Below are positions 1-9,070 of a stretch of DNA of 64,000 nt, piece after piece; position 1 is the first letter of the stretch; every line of letters starts with the position of its first letter. The notes below the pieces were generated by a model that was not told the DNA's origin, made no database searches, and was given only the letters and a program-made list of their open reading frames with translations. Source of the DNA: Pacificibacter maritimus (GTDB lineage Bacteria; Pseudomonadota; Alphaproteobacteria; Rhodobacterales; Rhodobacteraceae); the NCBI RefSeq assembly GCF_003814915.1, contig NZ_RKQK01000001.1:1070031-1134030 (forward strand), given 5' to 3'. Position numbers and translations under genes: made by a program.

Positions 1-435
1 TCCGTGAATGAAACCCAGTTGGGGATCGCAGGTCTTTTGCTATGCTTGGCCTTTGTCGCATCCATGCGCATCGCAGGTCTATTGGATCTTGTAGCCCTAG
101 GCCGCTCAACCGCCCTACCCCTTGGGCTAAATTACGACCGCGTGGTCTTTGCTGCGCTCGGTCTGGTGGCACTTTTGGTGGCTGTCTCGACAGCTCTTGT
201 AGGGCCTATCACATTCTTGGGGCTTTTGGCCGCAAGCCTTGCCCATTCGGTCATGCCAAGCTGGCGCCACGCCCATATTTTGCCCGCAGCCGCATTGATC
301 GGAGCGATCATCCTCGTGTTGGGCCAGTTTTTCTTTGAACGGATTTTGGCGCTTGAATCGACACTCTCTGTGATTATCGAATTCGCAGGCGGCATTCTTT
401 TCCTCTTTCTTGTGCTTCGGAGACCTCGGTCATGA
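1..435 (+). CDS. Iron-chelate ABC transporter permease, C-terminal part (FecCD family), truncated by window start
   Basis: The reading frame is open from base 1, so the N-terminal half lies outside the window. What remains is hydrophobic with about four membrane segments and shows the FecCD-type C-terminal pattern: LVALGRSTALPLGLNYDR (the coupling-loop region that docks on the ATPase) followed by LVGPITFLGLLAASLAH and a final helix ending in LVLRRPRS. FecCD permeases form the inner-membrane channel for ferric siderophores, haem or vitamin B12. The stop codon overlaps the start of the ATPase gene (ATGA), so the two are translationally coupled. A GTG at base 4 could be mistaken for a start but falls inside the domain. 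The substrate cannot be read from this fragment; a siderophore-iron role is inferred from the partner ATPase. Confidence 0.85.
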   Translation, partial: SVNETQLGIAGLLLCLAFVASMRIAGLLDLVALGRSTALPLGLNYDRVVFAALGLVALLVAVSTALVGPITFLGLLAASLAHSVMPSWRHAHILPAAALIGAIILVLGQFFFERILALESTLSVIIEFAGGILFLFLVLRRPRS

Positions 436-1193
436 TCAACATTCAAAACCTCAGCGTCGAGAAAGACAATGCTACGATCCTCAAAGACGTGTCTTTGCGA
501 TTTGGTCAAGGTGGGATCACCGCTTTGATCGGCCCCAACGGCGCTGGAAAATCAACTTTGCTGCACTCCATCGCAGGTTTGATCGAACCCACACATGGGA
601 CTGTGGCTGTTGAAGATATTAATATTACAACAGCACGCCCAGCCGAGCGGGCCGAACGCATTGCTTTACTTGCACAAAACGAACATGTGACAGCGCGCTT
701 GTCTGTGCGCGATTTGGTAAACTTTGGCCGCTGGCCCCATCACCGCGGTCGCCCCACAGCACTGGATCATCAAAAGGTGGACGAAGCGCTGGCGGCCTTT
801 GATCTGATGGACCTTTGTGAGCGCAGGCTGGAGTCCCTATCAGGCGGTCAACGCCAAAGATCATTCGTGGCGATGGCCTGGGCGCAAGAAACCCCATGGA
901 TGCTTTTAGACGAACCTTTGTCAGCACTCGACCCACGACATGTACGCGATATCATGGATCGCTTGTACAACCTGACACGTCCAGGCAAGGGGCAGCGCAG
1001 TGTTGTGCTTGTGGTGCACGACTTAGGCGTTGCAGCGCGCTACGCCGATCGGATCGTGGCGTTAAAAGATGGTCAGCTGGTGACATCCGGTCCCCGCATT
1101 CTGCAAATGACAGGCCCTATGCTGAGCAAGCTTTTTGGCACCAGCCTAAGTATCGACTACATCAACGGCAAAGCGGTTGTGGTGCCAAGTTAA
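432..1193 (+). CDS. Iron-siderophore type ABC transporter ATP-binding protein
   Basis: A 253-residue ABC ATPase that powers import through the FecCD permease encoded just upstream. Visible motifs in order are Walker A GPNGAGKST (about residues 35-43), signature LSGGQRQR (about 136-143), Walker B WMLLDEP followed by the D-loop SALD, and the switch histidine in VVHD. Length and the GPNGAGKSTLL start are typical of the FecE/YclP branch that serves siderophore uptake. The ATG start overlaps the permease stop by four bases. No substrate-binding protein or outer-membrane receptor gene is in view; these should lie upstream of the window. Assignment to siderophore rather than B12 or haem is by family resemblance only. 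Confidence 0.9.
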   Translation: MINIQNLSVEKDNATILKDVSLRFGQGGITALIGPNGAGKSTLLHSIAGLIEPTHGTVAVEDINITTARPAERAERIALLAQNEHVTARLSVRDLVNFGRWPHHRGRPTALDHQKVDEALAAFDLMDLCERRLESLSGGQRQRSFVAMAWAQETPWMLLDEPLSALDPRHVRDIMDRLYNLTRPGKGQRSVVLVVHDLGVAARYADRIVALKDGQLVTSGPRILQMTGPMLSKLFGTSLSIDYINGKAVVVPS

Positions 1194-1503
1194 ACCAATC
1201 GGGACATCTGCCCTTTGCACAGTGTCGGACAGTGTGCTCAACCTTGTCAGCCCAAGCTTTTGCATCAGAGCTCAGACAGAAACCTTTAGATTTACGGAGC
1301 CCACGACAACGGGCTTGTGCCTCGTGCTGGCCATTTATAGGTTTTTGAACGATGCCACAGCCCAAACTAAAACGAATGGCCACCTTAGGCATTTACCCAG
1401 AGCGGCGGATCAAATTAGAAAGAGACATCAAAGGAAACGGGCGGCGCGAAATTTGCGAAAAGCCCTTGTTTTCAAGAAAAATCGGAATTTACTGGAAAGT
1501 AAA
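1194..1503. other. Non-coding stretch between the ABC ATPase and tRNA-Leu
   Basis: About 310 bases with no convincing gene. Short frames on both strands have no ribosome binding site and no recognisable domain. A plus-strand frame from 1352 carries a fragment resembling the LGIYPE stretch seen in the N-terminal domain of some tyrosine integrases and runs into the tRNA, but the similarity covers only a few residues. Confidence 0.4.
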
Positions 1504-1590
1504 TGGTGCGGTCGAGAAGACTCGAACTTCCACGGGTGTTACCCCACAGCGACCTCAACGCTGCGCGTCTACCAATTCCGCCACGACCGC
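1504..1590 (-). tRNA. tRNA-Leu (anticodon GAG)
   Basis: Reading the minus strand gives a full class II tRNA of 87 nt. The acceptor stem is GCGGTCG/CGACCGC, followed by discriminator A and an encoded CCA end. The anticodon stem is CAGCG/CGCTG around loop TTGAGGT, giving anticodon GAG, which reads CUC and CUU leucine codons. A long variable arm (stem GTGGGGTAACACC region) and the T-loop TTCGAGTC are present. The D-arm contains AATTGGTAGA. Found from sequence alone; the fold is unambiguous. Confidence 0.95.
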
Positions 1591-1730
1591 ACTGTCTTGA
1601 CTTGGTGAGGGGTATCTAACGAAGGAGCCTTTGGATGGAAAGGGCAAAAATGATCTTTGGTCAAAAAAAATACACGCCAATGACAGCACTCTTTCCATGC
1701 CTTTTGCTTCATCTTCACGGCGGGATCGCA

Positions 1731-2255
1731 CTAGGCTTTGGTATCGCGCAATATGCCCCCGCGCGTGAAGCGCATGAGCTTTCCCACAACGCCCGAGCGC
1801 CAGAATAAAATCATAGCAATGATTGAAGCCGACAGACCAAGGCCCAGCATAGGATTGGCCGAAAAAAACGTGTCGGACAGTCTGCGATCAGGCAAAAAAT
1901 TCAAAACAGACGGAATGCCCAACCCGAAGGTAGACAAATTCTGTAACGCTTTTTTATGTGCACGGATATTGCCGTTGACGACGAACCAGATGGCCAAAGC
2001 CATTGTGACAAGGCTTAGAACAGCCAAAAGGTGCAAGGGGCTAAAATGGCCAAAGGTCTTGATTTCTGAAATCCAAAACGAAGACAGCGCCGTCACGACC
2101 ATCGCCGTGATCCAAACATAGCCTAATGTCTTATGCAGCCCATCGCGCCGCACACGCCACAACACTGGCGGGATCAAGATCAGCGACAGAGTAGCGCTCG
2201 CTACGTGAATTTGAATGGCGAAAGGAGCAGTTAAAAGGGGATCAAAGGAAATCAT
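1731..2255 (-). CDS. DUF2306-like membrane protein
   Basis: A protein of about 174 residues with four likely membrane helices: FAIQIHVASATLSLILIP, YVWITAMVVTALSSFWI, LLAVLSLVTMALAIWFV and a C-terminal LGLGLSASIIAMILFW. The histidines spread over helices 1-3 (HVASA, GHFSPLHLL, RAHKKALQ) and the IRAHKKALQ loop fit the DUF2306 family of small bacterial membrane proteins, whose function is not known to me. The ATG at 2255 is preferred over an upstream TTG at 2306, because it begins just before the first helix. It is divergent from a LytTR regulator; such proteins sometimes sit near LytTR regulators, but a link is inference. Confidence 0.7.
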   Translation of the reverse strand: MISFDPLLTAPFAIQIHVASATLSLILIPPVLWRVRRDGLHKTLGYVWITAMVVTALSSFWISEIKTFGHFSPLHLLAVLSLVTMALAIWFVVNGNIRAHKKALQNLSTFGLGIPSVLNFLPDRRLSDTFFSANPMLGLGLSASIIAMILFWRSGVVGKLMRFTRGGILRDTKA

Positions 2256-2422
2256 ATGACGTGCTTTCGTTTTTAGTGTTGGGCAATCTTGCCCAAAATC
2301 GATCAATGTGGTTTTGATGAATGGTTCGATGGGTTAGCTGTGAATGACATCCCGCCTTAAGACGATTGAGATTACGCAAAAGGGTCGAAAAATCCGTGAA
2401 ATACACTGGTTTGCATCTTGCG

Positions 2423-3205
2423 ATGCGTGAAATGCACAGGTTTATGCGCGGACAAAAAGCGCAAGCCGCTTTGATCGCCACGGGCATTTTGGTCGGATTG
2501 GCTGGGCCTTTTGGGACAGAAAGCGCAATGCGTCTTGCACCGCGTGTTTTGTATTGGCTGGTCGTGGTTCAGGTCACTTTCGCAAGTGGCACATTGGTTT
2601 CGGCCTATATCGCCAACACCCATATGGCGCGCCGCCTGCCAGGCTGGGCAAGTGCTGCTTTGGCAGGTCTGCTCATTGGTTTGGTGGTCTCCATCGAAAT
2701 CTTTGCCTTCAACTGGGCAATTTTCAACATATCGCCTTTTGAGCAAAGCTATTTCTTGCCGCTCTTTATCAACACGCTGGTGGTCTCAGTCGTGGTACGC
2801 ATGGCAATAGCGGTTGTTTTGAACGAGCAGCCTGCCCCGCATAAGACTTCAGCCCCCATCGCCCAACCAAATCCTGACTCAGGTCCCGCACCGCAAGACA
2901 CGCCCCTCTTGGCGCGCCTCCCCTTTGACAAACGCGGCGCGATCATATCCTTGTCGGTCAAAGATCATTACGTCGATGTCACCACCACGTCAGGGACAGA
3001 AATGATTTTGATCAGATTGGCAGATGCAATACGCGAAGCAGGCGATGGATTTCAGGTGCATCGTTCGCATTGGGTCGCCCGCGAACACGTTACAGCTGTG
3101 CGCCGTGATGGGGCAAAGGCAGTGATCAAAACCTCGGATGGGCGTGACATTCCTGTGTCACGCACTTATGTCCCTGTTTTAAAGGAGGCAGGGTTTCTGC
3201 CCTGA
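2423..3205 (+). CDS. Membrane-anchored LytTR-type DNA-binding regulator
   Basis: The N-terminal half holds about four membrane helices ([69 protein letters not shown]). After a proline-rich linker comes a C-terminal LytTR domain: [56 protein letters not shown]. LytTR domains bind DNA through beta strands. Membrane-anchored versions are probably signal-responsive transcription factors without a separate kinase. The start is uncertain: ATG 2423 gives 260 residues; GTG 2396 (after AAGGG) and TTG 2366 are in frame upstream. The gene is divergent from the DUF2306 protein, so that gene is a candidate target. No cognate signal can be read from the sequence. Confidence 0.8.
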   Translation: MREMHRFMRGQKAQAALIATGILVGLAGPFGTESAMRLAPRVLYWLVVVQVTFASGTLVSAYIANTHMARRLPGWASAALAGLLIGLVVSIEIFAFNWAIFNISPFEQSYFLPLFINTLVVSVVVRMAIAVVLNEQPAPHKTSAPIAQPNPDSGPAPQDTPLLARLPFDKRGAIISLSVKDHYVDVTTTSGTEMILIRLADAIREAGDGFQVHRSHWVAREHVTAVRRDGAKAVIKTSDGRDIPVSRTYVPVLKEAGFLP

Positions 3206-3213
3206 TCGCATCA

Positions 3214-3870
3214 ATGGTTGAGTGGAAAATTTCAAGCGGTTTAACCGATTACGATACAGCCTTGGCTGAAATGGAAGCACGCGCCGATGCCATTGCACGC
3301 GGTGAGGCTGACGAATTGATCTGGCTGGTGGAACATCCGCCGCTGTATACAGCAGGCACATCGGCAAAGGTTGAGGACTTGGTCGAACCTGATCGCTTTC
3401 CTGTCTACAACACGCGCCGCGGTGGACAGTATACCTACCACGGTCCGGGCCAACGTGTGGCCTATGCCATGCTGGATTTGAACAAGCGTGGCAAAGATGT
3501 GCGCAAATTTGTGCAGACGATGGAAGAATGGGTGATCGCAGCCTTGGCAGAATTTAATGTCAAAGGTGAAATCCGCGAAGGCCGCGTGGGGGTTTGGGTT
3601 CTGCGTGACGACAAACCGCTCACCGCAACAGGCGCCCCCGCCGAAGATAAAGTGGCCGCGATCGGGCTGCGTATTCGCAAATGGGTGTCATTTCATGGGC
3701 TGTCGATCAATGTCGAACCTGACCTTAGCCACTTCGGTGGCATTGTTCCTTGTGGGATTACAGAACATGGCGTGACTTCATTGGTTGATCTTGGATTGCC
3801 TGTGACCATGGACGATGTGGATGTAGCGCTGCGCAATTCATTTTCGGATGTGTTTGAAAAAGAACAATAA
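3214..3870 (+). CDS. lipB: Octanoyl-[acyl-carrier-protein]:protein N-octanoyltransferase (lipoate biosynthesis)
   Basis: LipB moves the octanoyl group from ACP to the lipoyl domains of 2-oxoacid dehydrogenases and the glycine cleavage H protein; LipA then inserts sulfur. The 218-residue protein carries the family signature [12 protein letters not shown] at about 69-80, the catalytic lysine in [12 protein letters not shown] (K146) and the catalytic cysteine in GGIVPCGI (C180). Start at ATG 3214 lies nine bases after the LytTR gene stop, so the two may share a transcript, though no functional tie is evident. Length is normal for the family. Confidence 0.95.
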   Translation: MVEWKISSGLTDYDTALAEMEARADAIARGEADELIWLVEHPPLYTAGTSAKVEDLVEPDRFPVYNTRRGGQYTYHGPGQRVAYAMLDLNKRGKDVRKFVQTMEEWVIAALAEFNVKGEIREGRVGVWVLRDDKPLTATGAPAEDKVAAIGLRIRKWVSFHGLSINVEPDLSHFGGIVPCGITEHGVTSLVDLGLPVTMDDVDVALRNSFSDVFEKEQ

Positions 3871-3978
3871 GATAGGCGTGGCTGCGACATCTGCGCCCTG
3901 CGACATTTAGGAACTCGCGCTCATTCCACTGCGGGCTTACCATAGTTGCACCACCACGAACCAAGGACAGGATAACCC

Positions 3979-4431
3979 ATGAAGCGTATTTTCGCCCTTA
4001 CAGCCGCAGCTCTTTTCGCCAGCTCAAACGCGTTTGCAGCCGATGTCGAGAAGGGTGAAAAAGAGTTCAAGAAATGCAAAGCTTGCCACACCATCGCCAG
4101 TGCGGATGAGGTTATTTTTAAAGGCGGCAAAACAGGCCCAAATCTTTACGGCATTGTTGGGCGCACAGCGGGGGCTGACCCCGAGTTTTCAAAATATGGC
4201 GACGATTTGGTCGCCCTTGGCGAAACGGGTTTGACTTGGACAGAAGATCTTTTGGTAGAGTACGTGCGTGACCCCAAAGGCTTTTTGAGTGCCCAGCTCG
4301 ATACTGCAGCGCGGTCTAAAATGTCATTCAAGCTGAAAGACGCCAGCAACATTGTCGCCTATCTTGCTGCAGTCGGCCCCCAACAAGAGGCCTCCGCGGC
4401 GGATGACACTGTTGGATCTGACGCCGAGTAA
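3979..4431 (+). CDS. cycA: Periplasmic class I c-type cytochrome (c550/c2 type)
   Basis: A 150-residue precursor with a clear Sec signal peptide (MKRIFALTAAALFASSNAFA, cleavage after residue 20). The single haem site is CKACH (C33, C36, H37) and the likely sixth ligand is Met115 in RSKMSFKL. Size, the KGGKTGPNLYGIVGR stretch and the acidic C-terminal tail match alphaproteobacterial cytochrome c550/c2, the soluble electron carrier between the bc1 complex and aa3 oxidase. It is followed by a strong terminator and then ctaD, which fits that role. The symbol follows Paracoccus and Rhodobacter usage and is the less certain part. Confidence 0.85.
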   Translation: MKRIFALTAAALFASSNAFAADVEKGEKEFKKCKACHTIASADEVIFKGGKTGPNLYGIVGRTAGADPEFSKYGDDLVALGETGLTWTEDLLVEYVRDPKGFLSAQLDTAARSKMSFKLKDASNIVAYLAAVGPQQEASAADDTVGSDAE

Positions 4432-4460
4432 TCAAAGCAGCTACCCTTTCATCAAGAGAA

Positions 4461-4491
4461 AACCGTCATGTCGCAACATGACGGTTTTTTT
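4461..4491 (+). terminator. Rho-independent terminator after the cytochrome c gene
   Basis: Perfect 11-bp stem AACCGTCATGT/ACATGACGGTT with loop CGCA, followed by a run of T. Confidence 0.9.
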
Positions 4492-4702
4492 ATGCGCAGC
4501 CCCACTTCGAACCACTTTTTACAATATTGAACGGTCAGGAATGACGATTTTCAATCCGGCTGCGGCATTTTTTCCCGTCGTGAGGCGCGTTGACACATTG
4601 CCCCAGCGAATTATTGCCTTTAAGACCATTGGTAATTCCGTGGGGCGACTCTCTGTTGCTGCGCGGCTTAACGCATAGAACACCATAACTCGGGAGGACC
4701 GC

Positions 4703-6394
4703 ATGGCAGACGCAGCCATTCACGGCCACGAACATGAAGACAACCGCGATTTCTTTACGCGCTGGTTCATGTCAACGAACCACAAGGATATCGGTATCCT
4801 TTATCTCATCACCGCAGCGCTGGTGGGATTCATTTCCGTTGCACTTACTGTTTACATGCGCCTTGAGCTCATGGAGCCAGGTGTACAATTCATGTGTCTT
4901 GACGAAGCAGGCAATGCAGCAGCGCGCCTGATTTCAGGTTTCGGCGCTGACGAATGTGCGCCAAACGGTCACCTTTGGAATGTTATGATCACCTACCACG
5001 GTGTTTTGATGATGTTCTTTGTGGTTATCCCAGCCCTCTTCGGCGGTTTCGGTAACTACTTTATGCCTTTGCAAATCGGCGCGCCAGACATGGCATTCCC
5101 ACGTTTGAACAACCTGTCTTACTGGATGTACGTCTGTGGTGTGGCTTTGGGTATCGCATCTTTGTTCGCACCAGGCGGTAACGGCCAAGCAGGTTCAGGT
5201 GTTGGTTGGGTACTTTACCCACCATTGTCGACATCTGAAGCAGGCTATTCCATGGATCTTGCGATCTTTGCGGTCCACGTTTCTGGTGCCTCTTCGATCC
5301 TTGGCGCGATCAACATGATCACGACATTCATGAACATGCGCACACCAGGTATGACATTGTTCAAAGTTCCATTGTTTGCATGGTCTATCTTTGTCACATC
5401 GTGGTTGATCCTTTTGTCTTTGCCCGTTTTGGCAGGCGCGATCACAATGTTGCTGACAGACCGCAACTTTGGCACATCCTTCTTCCAACCTGGCGGCGGC
5501 GGCGATCCGATTTTGTACCAACACATCTTGTGGTTCTTCGGACACCCTGAAGTGTACATCATCATCTTGCCTGGCTTTGGTATCATCTCGCACATCATCG
5601 CGACATTCTCACGCAAGCCAGTCTTTGGTTACCTGCCAATGGTTTGGGCTTTGATCGCGATTGGTGGCTTGGGCTTTGTTGTTTGGGCACACCACATGTA
5701 CACAGTCGGCATGTCGCTGAGCCAGCAAACCTACTTTATGATGGCAACCATGGTTATCGCGGTTCCAACAGGGGTGAAAATCTTCTCATGGATCGCGACA
5801 ATGTGGGGCGGTTCAGTTGAATTCAAAGCACCTATGGTTTGGGCTTTTGGTTTCTTGTTCCTCTTCACTGTAGGCGGCGTGACAGGCATCGTATTGTCAC
5901 AAGCTGGTGTTGACCGTGCTTACCACGACACATATTACGTTGTGGCGCACTTCCACTACGTTATGTCCTTGGGTGCGATCTTTGCGATCTTCGCTGGCAT
6001 CTACTTTTACTTCGGTAAAATGTCTGGTCGCCACTACCCTGAATGGGCAGCTCACCTGCACTTCTGGATGATGTTCATCGGCGCGAACTTGACCTTCTTC
6101 CCACAGCACTTCTTGGGTCGCCAAGGCATGCCACGTCGCTACATCGACTACCCAGAAGCCTTTGCTTTGTGGAACAAGGTGTCTTCATACGGTGCGTTCT
6201 TGTCATTCGCTTCCTTCATCTTCTTTATCGGTGTGATCGTTTACTCCCTCAAATGGGGCAAACGCGTTACCGAGAATAACTACTGGAACGAATACGCAGA
6301 CACACTCGAATGGACCCTGCCCTGCCCACCACCAGAGCACACATTCGAAATCTTGCCAAAGCAAGAAGACTGGGACAAGGGCAACGCGCACTAA
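4703..6394 (+). CDS. ctaD: aa3-type cytochrome c oxidase subunit I
   Basis: Catalytic subunit of the terminal oxidase: it reduces O2 with electrons from cytochrome c and pumps protons across the inner membrane. At 563 residues with twelve expected helices it has the usual length. All metal ligands are visible: H99 (low-spin haem a), H281, H330 and H331 (CuB), H416 (haem a3) and H418 (haem a), with Y285 of HPEVY positioned for the His-Tyr cross-link. [13 protein letters not shown] includes the glutamate of the D channel. Start ATG 4703 follows GGGAGGACCGC, a good ribosome site. The gene stands alone with its own terminator, as in many Rhodobacteraceae where subunits II and III are elsewhere. 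Confidence 0.97.
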   Translation: MADAAIHGHEHEDNRDFFTRWFMSTNHKDIGILYLITAALVGFISVALTVYMRLELMEPGVQFMCLDEAGNAAARLISGFGADECAPNGHLWNVMITYHGVLMMFFVVIPALFGGFGNYFMPLQIGAPDMAFPRLNNLSYWMYVCGVALGIASLFAPGGNGQAGSGVGWVLYPPLSTSEAGYSMDLAIFAVHVSGASSILGAINMITTFMNMRTPGMTLFKVPLFAWSIFVTSWLILLSLPVLAGAITMLLTDRNFGTSFFQPGGGGDPILYQHILWFFGHPEVYIIILPGFGIISHIIATFSRKPVFGYLPMVWALIAIGGLGFVVWAHHMYTVGMSLSQQTYFMMATMVIAVPTGVKIFSWIATMWGGSVEFKAPMVWAFGFLFLFTVGGVTGIVLSQAGVDRAYHDTYYVVAHFHYVMSLGAIFAIFAGIYFYFGKMSGRHYPEWAAHLHFWMMFIGANLTFFPQHFLGRQGMPRRYIDYPEAFALWNKVSSYGAFLSFASFIFFIGVIVYSLKWGKRVTENNYWNEYADTLEWTLPCPPPEHTFEILPKQEDWDKGNAH

Positions 6395-6412
6395 GCCCAG
6401 ATTGAGTTAAAG

Positions 6413-6446
6413 AAAGGCCCCGCAGGTTTCTCTGCGGGGCCTTTTT
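6413..6446 (+). terminator. Rho-independent terminator after ctaD
   Basis: Perfect 13-bp stem AAAGGCCCCGCAG/CTGCGGGGCCTTT with a six-base loop; the stem runs into a T tract. Confidence 0.9.
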
Positions 6447-6611
6447 CATTGACACCTCTCACTTCAGTTCTGCCGATCAATACTGCGAAGTCTTGAGCCA
6501 TTTTGCAGGGGACACAGATCAAAATTTCCCCTTATGTAAACCCCTTACAAGGCTTTTCATTGGACTGAACTTTGTTAAGGTGTACGTCGATCTAGTGATG
6601 AGGTTTTCAAG

Positions 6612-7301
6612 ATGCTCACCCCTTTTGGCGATGGGATTTGGATAGCAAAAGGCCCTGTGCTGTGCTCTTACGGATTTTCATTTCCTACCCGTTGTGCTGT
6701 GATTAAACTCGTAAATGGCGGCGTTGTGATTTGGTCGCCTGTGGAGCTGACGGAAAGCATACAAGAAGCGATTGATGCCATCGGCCCCGTCGTGGCCTTG
6801 ATCGCCCCCAATTCTTTCCACCACCAGTTCTTCGCGCAATGGGTTGAAGCCTACCCTGACGCCAAATGTTTCGCCGCGCCGCGCTTGCGTGAAAAGCGCC
6901 GTGACATCGTATTCAATGAAGTTTTGGAAGACAGGCCAGATCAAATTTGGGCCCAAGACATGGCACAGGTCATTGTGCGCGGCAATTTACTGACCGATGA
7001 AGTGGTGTTCTTTCACAAGCCCAGCGGAACAATTTTATTTACGGACCTGTTGCAGCAATTCGATAAAGGCTGGTTCAAGGGATGGCGGGCTATCGTCGCC
7101 CGTTTGGATTTTATCGAAAGTGAGAAACCACAAGTGCCACGCAAATTTCGCTGGGCTTTTCGGGACCGCGATGCGGCGCGTGTGAGTGTCAAAACCATTC
7201 TAAGTTGGCCCGCGCAGCAAGTCTTGATGGCGCATGGCCGCCCTGTCACATCCGACGCGCGTGGTCTTTTAAAACGCGCGTTTTCATGGCTCACGGTTTA
7301 G
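6612..7301 (+). CDS. DUF4336 domain protein
   Basis: A 229-residue soluble protein of the DUF4336 family. The opening pattern FGDGIWIAKGPVLCSYGFSFPTRCAVIKL and the following VIWSPVELTESIQEAI, with FHHQFFAQWVEAYPDAKCFAAP later, are typical of this family, which resembles metallo-beta-lactamase fold proteins in layout but lacks the full HxHxDH motif. A conserved MAHG near the C terminus fits the same fold. Its biochemical activity is unknown to me. It begins 217 bases after ctaD, separated by a terminator, so it is likely expressed on its own. Confidence 0.75.
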   Translation: MLTPFGDGIWIAKGPVLCSYGFSFPTRCAVIKLVNGGVVIWSPVELTESIQEAIDAIGPVVALIAPNSFHHQFFAQWVEAYPDAKCFAAPRLREKRRDIVFNEVLEDRPDQIWAQDMAQVIVRGNLLTDEVVFFHKPSGTILFTDLLQQFDKGWFKGWRAIVARLDFIESEKPQVPRKFRWAFRDRDAARVSVKTILSWPAQQVLMAHGRPVTSDARGLLKRAFSWLTV

Positions 7302-7436
7302 GCCGCAGCGGCTCCCCAGCCCTCTCTTGCGATGTCACGCCATTCATTTATGGGCCAAAGACATGTGAGCACTTTGAAATACAGCGACTTACGCGCTATG
7401 TTGCAGCTGATCTGACCCAGCGAAATGTTATGCCAT

Positions 7437-7997
7437 ATGCCCTATCTTTGGACCCCTGATCATCACAGTCAGGCGCGCACTGCGGCTTCCTTGCCTGCCA
7501 CCCCACAGATACCAGAAATGCCGTTGCTAAAGCTCGATATTTGGCCCCATCGTTCCATGCCCAACCGTGGATTTAAGAATGCGATTTGGCTGATGTTTAT
7601 TGCTGGATGCCTGCCTGTCATTGCCTTTATTGGCACGCTCGCTTTTTGGATTTTGCTTGCTTGCGTTTTACTAACCTTAACCGCGCTTTGGACAGGTCTG
7701 CGCTTGTCCGACCGCGCACATCTGCGCGAAGAACTGACCCTGTGGTCCGATAGGTTGCTTTTGACCCATTGGACAACCAAAGGCGAAAAACTAACCTATG
7801 AGGCCAATCCCTATTGGGTGAAGCTGCATTTGCATGCGGCTGGCGGCCCTGTGGAGCACTATCTCACATTGACCAGCAGCGCGACGGATCAGGGGCGCAG
7901 CGTGGAATTGGCACGGTTTCTATCGCCAGAAGAACGCTGCCAACTCCATGATGATTTGGCCTTTGTACTGGGACAACTCAAAGACTTGCGCCGATAG
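7437..7997 (+). CDS. DUF2244 membrane protein
   Basis: About 186 residues. Two close membrane helices (AIWLMFIAGCLPVIAFIGTLAFW and ILLACVLLTLTALWTGL) are followed by a soluble domain with REELTLWSDRLLLTHW, PYWVKLHLH and RSVELARFLSPEERCQLHDDL, the pattern of the DUF2244 (integral membrane) family. Genes of this family are often found near cytochrome oxidase genes in alphaproteobacteria, consistent with ctaD nearby; a role in oxidase assembly would be speculation. The start at ATG 7437 (MPYLWTP) is chosen over ATG 7425 since MPY...W starts are usual for relatives. Confidence 0.75.
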   Translation: MPYLWTPDHHSQARTAASLPATPQIPEMPLLKLDIWPHRSMPNRGFKNAIWLMFIAGCLPVIAFIGTLAFWILLACVLLTLTALWTGLRLSDRAHLREELTLWSDRLLLTHWTTKGEKLTYEANPYWVKLHLHAAGGPVEHYLTLTSSATDQGRSVELARFLSPEERCQLHDDLAFVLGQLKDLRR

Positions 7998-8002
7998 AAA
8001 CG

Positions 8003-8188
8003 CTATGCAGCACTTTCCTGACGGGGCAAAAGCGCCATTTCAGCCAATTCCGCCAAGGTAAGATTTTCATACATTTGCAAAGCCGTTTCCGTAAGGGCGG
8101 CGGGACTTTGATCCGCATATTTTGCCCAATAGGCCAATTCCGCCGCTTGTCGTCCTGCTTGCGTTTCAACTGTCTCATCTGATGTCAT
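8003..8188 (-). CDS. Small hypothetical protein (61 aa)
   Basis: From ATG 8188, preceded by GGGGAAG at a good distance, the frame encodes 61 residues: an acidic, helix-prone protein with AAELAYWAKYADQSPAALTE and ENLTLAELAEMALLP, and no signal peptide or membrane segment. A longer version starting at 8272 is possible but has no ribosome site. It is convergent with the DUF2244 gene. I recognise no family; codon use looks like real coding sequence. Confidence 0.55.
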   Translation of the reverse strand: MTSDETVETQAGRQAAELAYWAKYADQSPAALTETALQMYENLTLAELAEMALLPRQESAA

Positions 8189-8321
8189 GCTGTCTTCCCC
8201 ATAAGAATTGGCGCGCCGCGCTGAACACGCCCGATGCCGTAACTGTGGCCGAGAGCTATTAACAAAAAGCAAAGCAGCTCAATTTACCTGCTCAGCCCAA
8301 GCATGTGGCGCTTTAGAATAC

Positions 8322-8354
8322 AAAAAGCCGCCCACGATATAGGGGCGGCTTTTT
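8322..8354 (-). terminator. Terminator after the yqeY-type gene
   Basis: Perfect 12-bp stem AAAAAGCCGCCC/GGGCGGCTTTTT with a nine-base loop. It can work in both directions but sits just downstream of the minus-strand yqeY-type gene. Confidence 0.8.
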
Positions 8355-8412
8355 GCTATGATGTTGAAATTGGCTTAGCGCGGTCTTTGATAAATCGCCG
8401 AGAAGTCAGCGT

Positions 8413-8871
8413 TTACGCCAGTTTTTCTTTCACGCGCGGCCCGACAGCGCCGAAATCAATCTGGCCTGTGAACTTGCTTTTCAATGCGCCCATGACTTTG
8501 CCCATGTCGCGGATCGACTCGGCACCTGATGTTGAAATCGCCTCTTCGATTGCTTTTGCGACTTCTTCGTCATTCAACTGGCGTGGCAAAAAATCTTCGA
8601 TAACCACGATTTCTGCGCGTTCTTTTTCAGCCATTTCAATACGGCCACCTTCGTCAAATGCACGCGCACTTTCTTTGCGCTGCTTGACCATTTTTTCAAG
8701 AATACCAAGAACTTCGGCATCTGAAACACCGGCATCATTGCCGTCGCCGCGTAGCGCAATATCGCGATCTTTGATAGCTGCGCTGATCAAACGTAAAGTT
8801 GACAGACGAGCTGCGTCTTTTTCTTTCATCGCCGTTTTTAATGCGGCAGTGATACGTGTTCGAATATCCAT
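8413..8871 (-). CDS. GatB/YqeY domain protein
   Basis: A 152-residue stand-alone YqeY domain, the helical domain related to the C-terminal tail of GatB. Typical features are the N-terminal ITAALKTAMKEKDAARLSTLRLI, a central EKMVKQRKESARAFDEGGR, and GKVMGALKSKFTGQIDFGAVG at the end. Genes of this type often lie close to rpsU, dnaG and rpoD in other bacteria; here the gene is divergent from carA. The cellular function is not settled. Start ATG 8871 is the only plausible one and the length is normal. Confidence 0.9.
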   Translation of the reverse strand: MDIRTRITAALKTAMKEKDAARLSTLRLISAAIKDRDIALRGDGNDAGVSDAEVLGILEKMVKQRKESARAFDEGGRIEMAEKERAEIVVIEDFLPRQLNDEEVAKAIEEAISTSGAESIRDMGKVMGALKSKFTGQIDFGAVGPRVKEKLA

Positions 8872-9070
8872 TCGGTCTCATCCCCTGAGCCATTGCAAGT
8901 TTCCACACTATCCAAAACAGCTGCAATTAACAACCAATTTACCACAGATGTAAGGCATTGATAAAAAACATTAAAATATTATTTCGTCAAATTCATAACA
9001 CGCGCTTGACGCCCCCCGTTGCTTTCCCTAGTTTCCCGACAATTTTGGGCCTTTTAAAGGGAGTCGAGTC

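Noticed and set aside
1352-1600. Plus-strand frame running into tRNA-Leu with a fragment like a tyrosine integrase N terminus (LGIYPE)
   Set aside because: Only a few residues match, there is no catalytic domain, no ribosome site and no duplicated tRNA end to mark an integration; treated as chance.
8927-8947. TTAA-N7-TTTA near the carA promoter as a CtrA site
   Set aside because: Second half-site differs from TTAA; not strong enough.
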